This document shows positions 35,835 to 47,216 of a stretch of 64,000 nucleotides of DNA, in pieces. Position numbers and translations under genes: made by a program. The notes below the pieces were generated by a model. That model did no database searches. It saw only the letters and a list, made by a program, of their open reading frames with translations, and was not told the origin of the DNA. The stretch lies in assembly GCA_032718565.1 (NCBI GenBank), contig JAVGVS010000025.1, positions 1,460,840 to 1,524,839 of the forward strand, read 5' to 3'. Each line of letters opens with the position of its first letter. Within the stretch, counting starts at the first letter, position 1. Source of the DNA: Distichodus sexfasciatus (taxonomy: Eukaryota > Chordata > Actinopteri > Characiformes > Distichodontidae).

Positions 35835-36060
35835 TTATATCAATGACAGTTTGTCCTTGTGAACACAGCACAGCACACAGTGCACCATGAAATGTGACCT
35901 CTGCATTTGACCCATCCATGAAGGAGCAGTGGGCAGCTTTTTGGTAGCACCCAGGGTGCAGTGCTTGGGGCTGCTACCTTGCTCATGAGTACCTCAGCGG
36001 TACCAGTACCGACATTACGGTCACCAGGCCAACTCCCTAACCATTAAACTACCAAAGTGC
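35835..36060 (-). repeat. SINE family B copy
   Basis: Family B blocks: GTTTGTCCTTGTGAACACAG, CACACAGTGCACCATG, GACCCATCCATGAAGGAGC, CCTTGCTCATGAGTACCTC and CTCCCTAACCATTAAACTACC. Confidence 0.8.
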
Positions 36061-38317
36061 CAAATGGAAAACTATTAGGTTTGATGTGAAAAACTAAAAG
36101 AGGCAAAATATTTGCTTTTGGTTACTAAGTTTAAGATTAGGGTTAGGTTTAGGTGTAACTGTAGTATTATCTACATATAATCTTTATTGGAGGTAGCATG
36201 GTGTGTGTGTGTGTGTGTGTGTACAGTAGAATAGGGCATAAAAAAGTAACACATCACTCTGAATGACACAGAAGCTATTTTTAAAATGAATGAATCACAT
36301 AAAGACGGAACTTATAGTGGGAGGCCTCCATATTTTGTCCACAGACAGACCTCTGTTTTGTCGGAAATGCAGCCAGTGATTATTTGTGTTGACGAAAAAA
36401 GTAAATTGTTACATAAATCTCTGAATAAGGAGTCAGTGTGCATCACAGGGCCTTTAATCTGTGTTTGCTTAGGAGGGAGCCGACCATATCTCAGGCAAAC
36501 GTCCTGGAGTAGAAACAGAGGAGCCGAGCCAGAACAGATAAGGCAGCCGTCCAGGGAAAAGAGCCATTTCTTAAAAAGAGAGAAAGAGAGAGACAGAGAG
36601 GAAAAGCGAGATAGAGCACAAACAGGGACGCGGCTCTCGTTTCTCTGTCTTTTTGTTGGTGCTGGAGCTAGGATTAGGAGACGGAGGAGAGCACTGGGCA
36701 TATGGGCGTTGTGTTGGAGTTGTGTGTCGGGTCGGAGAGCGCGTGTTTCGTGTCCCATTTTAATCTGAACAATCACTCGGTCACGCTGCCGGCTCCGGTA
36801 AATCCCACCCAAGCAGTAGCAAAGTTGAATCCACTTAATTTAGCCTCTAATCTCCCTCCTCCTCCTCCCCCTCTTTCTCAGATTTTTGGGGATAGGGATT
36901 TACGGATTATGAGATGAATTGAACAGGGAAATGTGGCTTGTTTTCTAAGCTCAACTTATAGCACAGCACTCGGTTATTAAAGTAGTGTAGTGACTAGAAA
37001 GAAATGGATGACCAATCATTTGATGCATCCAAGAAGCCGCAGTGATTTTCCGATAATGTGTTTCTGGGTAATCGTCTCTAAGATGCTGAGCGTTTTCACT
37101 ATCAAAACCACATCGGCGCGGACAGAATGGACATCGCTCAGCAGCCAGTGCACAGTGGTTTTGTAAGCGATTTTATGTAGAAGCAGGTCATGAATCATGC
37201 TTTGCACAATGGACTGTATCTAATTTTGAATGAACATTTTAAAATGACCTTTATTTGCATAATCACTATGAGGAAGTGCCGCAGTATGACTATGTCACAT
37301 CTTTGCATCAAGCTGCATCCTCACCTGTGTCTCCTGTTTGCTGCAGTGTATATAATTATCACTCCTTTAAACAATAGACAAAAGACTGGCAAGTCACTTG
37401 TTAGACTTGTTTATGGTGAATGTTTAATATGTTACAGCCTCTGGTTGGTGTTAATAATCAACACAATTTTTGTGACTCACATTCTGAATGCATGATGGAG
37501 ATTAATTTAGGATCATACAGTATATGAATAGTTTCTATTACAGCAAATTCAAAATGTGACGTAGTGTAAAATACACTATAATTCAGTTATTACAGATTAT
37601 TTTTAAATGTAAATTAAACAGCAGAAATAATGATTATTTCTGTTCAAGGGGTTAAATATTTTGCTTATTCGTGCAGTACAGTAGCTATACTCAATGCTTT
37701 CTTTTTCATTTCATTATTTATCATTACACAGTAAAAAATGCCAAATATAAACTGGTAACTGTCAAAGAGCCATGCAGAAATTCACAATGCTATTAGATTT
37801 TAGTTTAAATGCTGCTCCATTGAGAGCTGACGCTGGCGAGCTTCCTCCTCCAGAGAGGTGTGTTTGGCACAGACGCCCCTCCGCACACCTGGCCGGGTGA
37901 TGGAGCAGCTTGCAGTGGACCCGGGGCTCCGATGGGCTTTCACGGGTCTCTGCAGGCACCTGCCTCGTCTCCTGGCACCAGGCCTCGGGAGGGACGTTAG
38001 CCCTGGGACAGGTAGAGCCAGACTCACTCAGTCCTGCAGCAGCCAGCCGTAAAAATCCTGCCAAGGTGAGGTCATGACGGCCTGAATTGAACTCTCTGAA
38101 GCAGCTGAATATGATGAGGACTAGAGGAATAAACGGGGTTTCGATTTCTGGTGTGAAATTTGTGTCTAAAGTGGGTTCCTGGGACGATGGGGAATTTACA
38201 AGAGGCCTGGTGGTGGATTATTCAGCTGTGAGCCTTGTGGGTTTTGCAGGTTGTAGGTTTACGTCTGACTGTCTGGTTCTTACCTCCAGCACAACCACCA
38301 CTGTGCTAGAGGAGACT

Positions 38318-38385
38318 GTGAATGCATCACAGCACACAGTGCACCATAACAAAATGTGGCCTCTGCATTTGACTCATCTGTGAAG
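38318..38385 (-). repeat. SINE family B fragment
   Basis: Short fragment with ACAGCACACAGTGCACCATAAC and TCTGCATTTGACTCATCTGTG only. Confidence 0.7.
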
Positions 38386-40899
38386 TAGTGTTGTCTCGGA
38401 CTCATTGGTATTTGCACTCGGTCTTGTCATGGACTCGGACAAAGAGAGCTCGTTTAAAAGTAACTCGACTTCCCTATCTGTCCATACGATGCACCCTCTA
38501 TTCGCCATTGTTTACGAAGCAACCAGATTTAAATGTCATTGTAACCAGATGTAATTCACTCTTTTTTCCAGGAGTCTAATTGACATGGTTCGACCAGCTC
38601 TTGACGGCGTATTTATCCGGACTCATGTGTACAGAGATATTTTTGAAAACGGGCTCATGTGTACAAAGTTATTTTTGAAAAACGGAGGAGAAGAAATAAC
38701 AGTTTTTATAAAAACCCGGCTTTGTGTGTATGAGGCCTTAGAGTTATGCTCAGAGGCTCAGTGCTGCTAGTACTTGGGGTAGAATGCTGCCGACTGTGAG
38801 TAAACTTCCACTCAGCCACCTCCACGTGAACATAAATATTTAATCTATACGTGGAGCAGAGAAAGTTTTGTTTTGAAAATTGTCAGGGGGAAATGATGCC
38901 TGCTCGTCTACTTGAGGGGTTAAATTCGAATTGGTCACTGTCCACCCTCTATGCCTTTTGTAAATTCAATAAAAGGTTACAGTTTATCTTATATTTTACA
39001 ATGCTCATAGTCTGTGTTACTTTCCGTATTTGTAGTACCTCTTTTGTAGAGTTTTTAAATGTGTGAAACCTTAGGAAGGTGGAATGTGTTGGCGGATGTA
39101 TCTCCAGCTGTCAGATCCACAAACACACTCTCTTCACTGCACACAGGAGTGTTCACACGTCAAATCTATGTTATTACACTCAGGTCTAGCAAGATAACTG
39201 GTGCTCATGCCTTTCCAGCTGGAGTGATGGAGGTTTGGATTGCCTGAATGGGATTCATGGCAAAGTTGGGAATTTGTGCAGAGTTTGTCATTGCTACAGG
39301 CTTATTGTTTGCCCACAAACATGTTACTGGTGATGATTTGATGAAACGTATTGACTGGAGTATTGCATAGGGACTGATCTATAATTGCGGATGCGTCTAA
39401 TCAATACGTGTTTAAAAACTGCAAAAGCCATGCTGTGTTTGTCTTTAGCTTTTATGTTCTTTCTTGCAACGCCAACACTATTGAACTGAGGCTCTGTAAT
39501 TTACAAGTGCAAGTTGTGATTGATTGCAACTTCGGTTGGCCTATTAACACAATCATTGACAGATTAATATAATAATATTCATTATCAACTGCATGAACAG
39601 TTGCAAAGACCAAGCAAACTCTGTTTGACTCCGGTGTGTTTCACGTGTATTTTCAGCAGCGGTATTCTTATTTTAATCTCCCATTTCTTTTGTTTCCTAC
39701 CGAGGATGTGCCAAGCAAACATGCCGAGCTCTCATCTTGCTCCGACATGGCAGGAAGGGAGGCCTGCATGGCTGATTACTGGGAAATTTGCTGCGAGCAT
39801 CAACTCAGAGGGCTGACGTTAGTCAAGTGGTTGAGCCAAACTAGCTAATCTTCACCGTCGCATTCATCCACTTAGTTTCTCAGTTGTGTGTAAAATAAGT
39901 CTCTTCATTCTCCCACCGTGACTCTTCCCCTTGCTTCCTTTTGGCAGATGGGCATCTCCCGTAGCAGTGCTCTCATGGCCTGCAGATACAGCTTTTAGTA
40001 CGGTCCGAGAAACACTTTAATAAAGGGAACGCTTGTGAGTCAAAAAAGGACAGCTTTGCCCATATCTTTGGCAAATATTGTCCAATCTTTAGAATTCTTC
40101 CACTGTTGTATTCAAAATTAAATTAGCAATAATTATTATATTATTATTTTATTGCCTGCCGCACCTTAAATGTGTAGCTGCTCATTTCTTTACATTTTTG
40201 GAGCAAAGCGCTGTTGATGCTGCAGTCAGGGAGGCATTTGTGGCTTCTTGCCTGTGTCTGTTAAAAATGGGGACCTTTTTAACACCATTTTAACCTGAAA
40301 TTGCAAAAATAGAAAATTGTTGTTAAACATAGTCATAAGTTGAAATTATTTTTTTATTGTTCACTGTAAATGTTGTCAAGTAACGTTAAAATTAAAATAT
40401 CATTGTTTGGGATATAAGTCATATCATAAGTTATTGTAACAAAAATAATTAAAAGTTATCAAAAATAGAATTTGGTTAACATTTGCCGCTGTTACAGACA
40501 AAGATACAGAGATCACTTTTTTGACTCAATGTGTATATATGAGAAAATACTGGAAAATATCCTGTTCTGTTGTGAGGCATTTTGGCGAATCATCAAAAAT
40601 GACAATTATTATTATTAATTTTATTATTAAATATTAAATTAAAAAATTAAAAGAATAAAACTGAAGTAACAGGTTGCCAAATAAAGCCTGACTGACGGTT
40701 TTAAAAGTTTGTTAAGTGTTAATATTAAGTTTTTCAATAAATAAATATATAATTTATAACAATTATAATTTATAATTTAAAAAAATAGTCTGTGTTAATA
40801 GGTTAGGTACACTGAATGTGAAATTTTAATAATTCCTCTTCAAAAATACATAGTAGCGTGTCTGTGTTTTTTGTTTGTGTGTTTTGTTTGTTAGTTTAG

Positions 40900-41095
40900 G
40901 ACGTGGAGATCCATGCAGATGCTGCACTTATCTGCCACAGATCAGCGAGCTGCTAGACAGGAGTTCCTCGACAGATGCTGCTGCTGCTGAAACCAACGCT
41001 GACCTGCTCGTGGCTTGTCGAGGCAGTGCTACAGGCAGAGCCAGCTCCAGCTCCTTCCTCAACATGTCCCGCTGCTGCACACGGGCCCTCGCCAG
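40900..41095 (+). CDS. adck1: ADCK1 internal exon with frame disruptions
   Basis: The exon starts after TTTAG with DVEIHADAA in the frame inherited from the previous exon (40900-40926). That frame then reaches TAG at 40954-40956. Conserved ADCK1 sequence continues in shifted frames: YLPQISELLDR at 40929-40961, VPRQMLLLLK at 40963-40992, then NADLL from 40995 and SSSFLNMSRCCTRALA to the end, both in the same frame as YLPQ. The simplest reading is one base lost near 40927, one gained near 40962 and one lost near 40993, with further local scrambling at about 41010-41035. The last frame joins the final exon correctly (GCC AG|T TAT). Donor is AG|GTAACA. Exon identity is clear. Whether the shifts are sequencing errors or a damaged gene cannot be decided here. 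Confidence 0.85.
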
Positions 41096-41223
41096 GTAAC
41101 ACGCGGAACACGCAGCCAGAACACGCGTGCACCTGCTTTCTTGCATTGCAAGCATGATGGTACAGAAAGTGCTTAATGCATGCACAGTTTCGAACAACCT
41201 GTCCATTCAAACTGCAGTCGATC

Positions 41224-41395
41224 AGTGTTGTGTGTGCTGGGGAAGCTACTTATATAAGCCACTAATGATAAAAAGTAGCTAAGCTACAGCCTACTGTAGC
41301 TTTAATGTAGTAGTTAGCTACACCATGAGCTACAGAGGAAAAGTAGCTAACTATATCTAAGCTATTTCACATGCCACAGATTTGTGCTTCCATCT
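41224..41395. repeat. Dispersed AGTAGCTAAGCTACAG repeat, copy 2
   Basis: Begins near CAGTGTTGTGTGTGCTGGGG, a common hAT-type terminus in fish. Shares the core and order with 13288-13460. Confidence 0.55.
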
Positions 41396-41470
41396 TGACC
41401 AAGGTCAAAGTCAAAGTAAACTTTGACCTTGTCGCTATATGCTGTACAAGTATACAGAGAGAGGAGACCA
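41395..41470. repeat. LINE-type 3' tail fragment
   Basis: AGTCAAAGTAAACTTTGACC..TGTACAAGTATACAGAGAG resembles the fragment at 29140 and a common fish retrotransposon tail. Confidence 0.4.
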
Positions 41471-43859
41471 CGTGGCTAAGGTTGTAACAGTGCAAAGAAC
41501 AAGGAAAAAATAACAAATAAGGCACATGGAATAACAAATATATAAATAACAATTTGAACAATAAACTTACACATTCAAGGTGAAATTGTTGAAATTTCTG
41601 GGAAATTTGCTGCTTTTTCATTTTTTTTTCCTGCTTTCTTTATTGAAAACATTGTGCAGACAAATTTCACAGGATATAGCGTAAATAATATTACCAGTTA
41701 GTGCGGCTTGGCAATTTCACGTTTAAGATGTCACTCATTAATAAGATCCAGTGTTGGAGCCTTTTCTTTATCTCGTTATTCGGGTGTTATTCAGGTATTC
41801 GTGTTTTTTGTTTTTTTTTGCGCTGTGCATCGTGTAGTATCGTGAATGCTTGAACTTAGTGTCATAAGCCAGCTTTCCCGATCGGCAATCATATGGTCGG
41901 ATGAAAATCACACCTATTTAAAATTCTGGTCGCCCCTAGTGAGGGTGTCGCAATGTTGTAGCAGAAACCCGCGAGTGAGGTTCTCCCTCACTGCTCCTGC
42001 GCGAACACAGAATTGGAAGTGAAATGCAAGCAGAGTACAGGGGGGCTTTAGCCAGCCTAAAAAGTTCCTAAGCATGTGTATGCCCAGCCTTAATCGTAGT
42101 ACTCTACACCCAGTATAAGCAGCTGCAAAGTTGTGGTGTGTTAGAAAATTACTCCAAGAAAAGTTATTTTGAGATTGACTCCTTCGTTGGGTGAGGACCT
42201 TTTAGGTAGTACTCTTTATTATCCACTGCATTAACAAAATTTTTCAAATTGTTCTTTGTGAGGATTTTGTTGCTATTTACTTGCAGAATTAATGCTGGTG
42301 CTGTCTTCACTGTAGTGACTCTGCCTCATGTGCTTAGGGGTGTTCTTAGTTGTTCTGTTTTTCTTCACTTCTATGCCTTTTGTCATTTTGATAGTTTTAG
42401 ATTAATCACATCTGTCTCCTGCTCATATCTGTAGTTTTTGCTATCCTGGTCTGTTTGCATCCTGCAGTTCTGCTGTCAGAATTCTTCTGCTGAAATCTTC
42501 CATGAATAATGACTTGTGATGCTTTCACCCCTACCCTCTACAGATTGCGCATTTTTTGCCCTTTATTTCAGGGCTTTTTCCTCACTGCAGTAATGATTTT
42601 TCTGTCAACAGTTGCTGTGGTCTTACTCGGACGATCTCGATTTTGCGATGCCCAATTGCTCTGCAGTGGGTCTGTCTGCCATTTGCCTCAATCTCTTCAT
42701 ATTGCCTGTGTTTTTTCCATCACCCGGCAATCTCAACTTCTTCTTTTTGGCTTCTTTTTGCCTTCAAACAAAGATGTGAAAAACAACATGATATAAGCTC
42801 TATTGCCCACACTGGGTTCTTCCAGGTTCTCATATTTTTTTTCGTGACCTCAGAAGAAGCGAAAACCAGGAGAAATTACTCACCCCTAGTGCTGTGGTTA
42901 CTCACTAGTAGTTAGCATCTTGCCGCCTCCTGGCGAGAAGGTCTGAGTTCAGTCCCTGAGTCGGCCGCAGTGTCTTTCTCTGTGGAGTCTTTATCATCCC
43001 TCGTTCTTTTCCTGTTCACTTCAATGCATCTGAATCAGTCTTTCTGCGGACCTTTTCATGTCACAGCTTCTGAAAGCGTGAGCAGTTACAGTGTTTCTTG
43101 CATAAATGCATCTACTGTAGTTCAATTTGTAGTTCTTATGTGCTGCTAGCAAGGTTGTTTGGGGTCCCAGATTTGCATTTGGTAGAATTTGTCCTAATGA
43201 CAGCAAATAAATAATACTCATTGCCCCAATTACAGATCCCCACTGTCACGCTCTTGTTATAATGATGATGTAAATTCTACATGTTTGAGTGTGTGAGGCA
43301 GGCTGGAGTTCACTGCAGTGTGTGTGTGTGTGTAGAGTGGAGCCCGGCTCTCAGGTGTCAACCTCAACTCTCTCTCATCGCATCTCATCTCATCTACATC
43401 AATCCAGACTCCTGCAGGGCCCATCAGCCCTCGCCACATGCACACAGGCTTTAAAAAGGTGCTGCGAGCATATCAGAGTGTGTGTACACACACACCTGCA
43501 CACACACACATAGCCCTTTCCTAGACTCCCTGTGGCTGGAATGTAAAATACCACTACAGCTACACCTCAGCTCTCAAGCCTTAACCTCAGTAAAACCAAA
43601 ACCCATATTTAATTTAATTTTTTTTTTTAACTGTCATTTTTCTCTAAATGTGAAACAAATTTCACATGCAAAAATACATGACAGAGCCCCATAAGTCTCA
43701 TAAATCTCATGGTTTAATATCTTTCAGGGGAAAATGAAAACCTGACCTCACATATGTTATGATGGCTGAATGTTTTTGTATTAAAAATAAATATCATAGA
43801 TAACATCCAAAACCACCCACACTGTCAGGTTTTCTTGTAAATATGGGGACCTTTTAATA

Positions 43860-44085
43860 GAAAGTCATTGTCATTATGAACATAGCACTGCTCAGCACAG
43901 CACAGCTCAGCACACAGTGCACCACAACGAAATGTGAGCTGCATTGGACCCATCCATGAAGGAGCAGTGGGCAGCTAACATGCAGCGCCTGCAGGCAACG
44001 ATCATGGAATGCTTCAATGGTACTTTTACCATTCCGAGACTTGAACTGGTGACCAATCATGGGGCGAACGCCCAACTGCCCCTTT
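43860..44085 (-). repeat. SINE family B copy, middle deleted
   Basis: AAAGTCATTGTCATTATGAAC tail, GCACACAGTGCACCACAACG, ATCCATGAAGGAGCAGTGGG, then GAGACTTGAACTGGTGACC and the tRNA-like head. Confidence 0.8.
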
Positions 44086-45169
44086 TATATCCTCACATAT
44101 ATATTTTTATATCTTTGAGGAGATTACAGATCATAGATTTATGCATTTTGATTACTGTGAATAAAAACATAACTCTCCTAAACCTAACCCCCAGCTTTCT
44201 TAGGTTTCTTAATTTTGTTTTACTGAAAAATCAAACCAAACAAAGACATAGTTTTCATCTGGAAAGGGAGGTCCATCCTGTGTGTGTAGGTGTAGAGTTG
44301 GGTACCTCCCCACAGTATAAGTCCTAGGTCAGAAAAACACACACACGCATTTTGCTGGTAAAAGCATGCTGGCTTACTTAGGCGGCACCCTACCCTCGGC
44401 GGCCCTGCCACTAGTCTGTGTAATGGACTAACTGAATGCCATGATTAGATTGTACACTTTTCATGGCAGTCAGCAGTGATCATATTGATTTATTCGCTCC
44501 GTTTTAATGAAGAACACCGTGATTGTGGGAGAAAATCATTGGGATTTGCAGGAGGCGGATGATGACTGTAAGGAGGAGGAGGGAGGGCTTATGTCTGATG
44601 TGAAGCGGAGAAGCAGCGGCCAAAAAGGCATCAGACATGAAACTCAATGTCATCCGCCTGCTGCCTCTTTAATATTAAAACCAAATGGCAGCAGAGTGAA
44701 TGCAGATCTAAAACCCGCAACCGGTCTCCCAACGCTCAGACTTCGAGAGAGAGAACGAGAGAGCGATGAACATGGCTGGGTTGTCACACTAATTTAGTCT
44801 GCTGCCAGCAGTTTTACTGATATCATTGTCACTGGCATAGCATTTACATTTAGCATTATTAGCTTGCTTTTGACACCGTTGCACCCTCATGCGTAGCTGT
44901 TGAATTGAGCTTTATGTGTGAGCTTTTCACGCCGTCTTACCTAAAGCCAGTATTATGATTTCCTTTGGCTTGCTTTTGACACATTACTGTTGGCTTTAGA
45001 ATGTGAAGTATTTTTCTGCCCTAATATTTACATTATGGGTAGAATTTTTCGAATTTTGAGCCATGTTTTTTGAACTGAATATATGTGTACAGCGATAAGC
45101 CATAACATTATGGCCTAATATTAAATAGGCTTGTGGCCATGCAACCCCATATACAACAAACTGAATTTA

Positions 45170-45390
45170 AGTGAGTGATCATTTGTCATTGTGAACTCAT
45201 CACAGCACACAGTGCACCACAGCAAAATCTGACCTCTGCATTTGTGCCGTCCGTGAAGGAGCAGCAGGCAGCTATAGAGCAGTGCCTAGGGGACGGTACC
45301 TTGCGTATGAGTACCCCAGTGGTATATTTATCATTCTGGGACATGAACCGGCGACCCTCGGGTCACGGGTCCAACTCCCAAACTGTTAAG
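45170..45390 (-). repeat. SINE family B copy, first of a tandem pair
   Basis: GTGAGTGATCATTTGTCATTG tail, CACAGTGCACCACAGC, CGTGAAGGAGCAGCAGGCAG, GGGACGGTACCTTGCGTATG, then GGACATGAACCGGCGACC. The next copy follows at once. Confidence 0.85.
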
Positions 45391-45392
45391 TA

Positions 45393-45642
45393 AGTTATTA
45401 TTTTTCTTTGTGAACTCACACAGCACAGCACAGCACACAGTGCACCTGGCAAATGTGGGCCGACATTTGACCTATCCGTGAAAGCAGTGGCCAGCTAATG
45501 TACAGCACCCAGAGAGCAGTGCCTTGGGGCAATTTACCTTGCTCATGAAATTACCTCAGTGGTATCTTTACTGTTCCAGGACTTGAACCACCACTCCGAT
45601 CATGGGGACAACTCCCTAACTGTTATGCCACCCACTGCCGCA
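45393..45642 (-). repeat. SINE family B copy, second of a tandem pair
   Basis: Starts with a family tail (TAAGTTATTATTTTTCTTTG) directly after the previous copy and ends CTCCCTAACTGTTATGCCACC. It is more diverged than its neighbour, so the pair may be two insertions rather than one duplication. Confidence 0.85.
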
Positions 45643-45850
45643 AACTGTGATGCACTGTGTTCTGACACTTTTCTATTGGAGCGATTCGAAATTTGTGCAA
45701 TAGTAGCTCTTCTTTTGGATCAGACAACACCGGCCAGCTGTCACTCTCCGCGTACATCAGTGAGTGTCAGTTGCCCACAACTGTATTACAGGTTGACCAG
45801 TTTTCCTTCTTCAAACCACTTTTGGTATCTGCTGAACTCTGCAGACCTCA

Positions 45851-46000
45851 TTTACATTTACAGCGTTTACTACGCACTCTTATTCAGAATGATTTCCATT
45901 TCCTAACTACAGGAACAGTCTCTCTGGAGCAATTTGGAGTTAAGAGTCTTGCTCAGGGACCCAGTGGTGTTAGTGGTGGAGAAAGCTGTAGTTTTAGAGA
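45851..46000 (+). repeat. SINE family A copy, truncated
   Basis: TTTACATTTACAGCGTTTACTACGCACTC, ATTTCCATTTCCTAACTACAGG and GAGTTAAGAGTCTTGCTCAG follow the family A order; the tRNA-like end is lost. Confidence 0.7.
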
Positions 46001-46281
46001 TGCTCAGATCCAGTCTTCTAGACATAATCATTTGGCCCTTGTTAAAGTTGCTCAAATCTTACACGCTTCTAACACATCAACATCAAGGACAAAATGTTCA
46101 CTTGCCTACAGATGCTACTGCTTAACAAGGTAGTGTGTTATTCACTCACTGGCAGTGGTCATAATGCTAAGGCTGATTGGCGTATGAGTTAGCATCATGA
46201 GTCAGCAAGTTTCCTATTTTAGTATTGCTAGTTGTTTTGTATTCATTATAGCTTTATGAGTTAGCTTTACATTTTGGCATT

Positions 46282-46321
46282 AGGGGCTAGATTAATATAT
46301 ATATATATATATATATATATC
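46282..46321. repeat. (AT)n microsatellite
   Basis: AT dinucleotides within AT-rich intron sequence. Confidence 0.9.
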
Positions 46322-46492
46322 AGTCATATATATAAGTATTATTTTCCCTTGTCTTGTCGGTGCATTAGACAAACAGAATTTATGGTCTGATTGCCTTATG
46401 TGGTCGGGGCAGATTTGTTCTGCAATGGAGAAGTGTGGAAATCTCCTCATATTGCACATTGTAGATTTATTCTGACAGACAAACAGAGGTAG

Positions 46493-46640
46493 AGGTAGAA
46501 TACTTAAAAACCTTACTCAAGTAAGAGTACTGTTACTTTAGAATGATATTACTCAAGTAAAAGTAAAAAAGTAGTCATCCCAAAAATTACTCACATAAGA
46601 GTAAAAAGTACTCTGTGAAAAAACTACTCAAGTACTGAGT
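46493..46640. repeat. TACTCAAGTAAAAGTA dispersed repeat
   Basis: Multiple ACTCAAGTA and AAAAGTA motifs; the same type as the SINE-interrupted repeat at 16322. Common in fish genomes, probably a hAT-type end. Confidence 0.5.
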
Positions 46641-46894
46641 AACCTCTGAGTAAATTAAAGATTTATTGGTTAATCATATAATAGAATATGCAAAAATATA
46701 AAATAACAATATACAATGTGTTTGGTAATATTACATTAACAACTAAAAAATAATAAATTTAATCTATACAAAGTAACATAAATTAAGGCAAATTCAGGCA
46801 CAATAAACAGTACAATAATCTGTAATAACTTTTTTAGTTTAAACAACAAGGCTCAGCAGGCAGAGATTACACAGGCCAGTCTGTGCATAAACTG

Positions 46895-47216
46895 TCCAGT
46901 GTGTGTGTGTCTGTCTGTTTGTGTGTGTTTGTGCGTGTCTGTATGTAAGTGTGTCTGTGTGTGTCTGTGTATGTATGTGTGTGTGCCTGTGTGTTTGTGG
47001 CTGTGTGCGTATGTGTCTCTGTGTGTGTGTGTGTATGTGTGTGTGTGCGTGTGTCTGTCTGTCTCTGTGTGTTTGTGCGTGTGCGTGTGTTTCTCTGTGT
47101 GTGTCTGTATGTGTGTGTATGCGTCTGTCTGTTTGTGTTTGTGCATATGTGTGTGTCTGTGTGCGTATGTGTCTGTGTGTGTGTCTCTGTATGTGTGTGC
47201 CTGGTGCGTGTGCATG
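46895..47216. repeat. Imperfect TG-rich tract (about 0.32 kb)
   Basis: TGTG runs with regular CTG, CGTG and ATG interruptions. It opens long cysteine/valine frames on one strand and threonine/histidine frames on the other, none plausible as proteins. Such alternating purine-pyrimidine DNA can adopt Z-form. Confidence 0.9.

Larger units (their letters stand above)
34191..40899. other. Intronic sequence, no gene seen
   Basis: 36201-36222 is a TG tract. 36470-36850 and 37790-38050 are GC-richer, repeat-poor blocks with long unsupported frames on both strands. 40100-40860 is very AT-rich. SINE and family D copies are listed separately. No exon was recognised between ADCK1 exons 22179 and 40900. 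Confidence 0.5.
41096..46280. other. 10-kb ADCK1 intron, first part
   Basis: Holds SINE copies (43860, 45170, 45393, 45851), a dispersed repeat at 41224 and a LINE-type tail at 41395. A CT/CA-rich patch lies at 43310-43510. 44490-44800 is repeat-poor and GC-richer. No exon recognised. Confidence 0.5.

Noticed and set aside
36286..36768. 160-codon frame, among the longest in the window
   Set aside because: Low-complexity Arg/Glu/Lys middle, an overlapping frame of equal length on the other strand, no domain or splice support.
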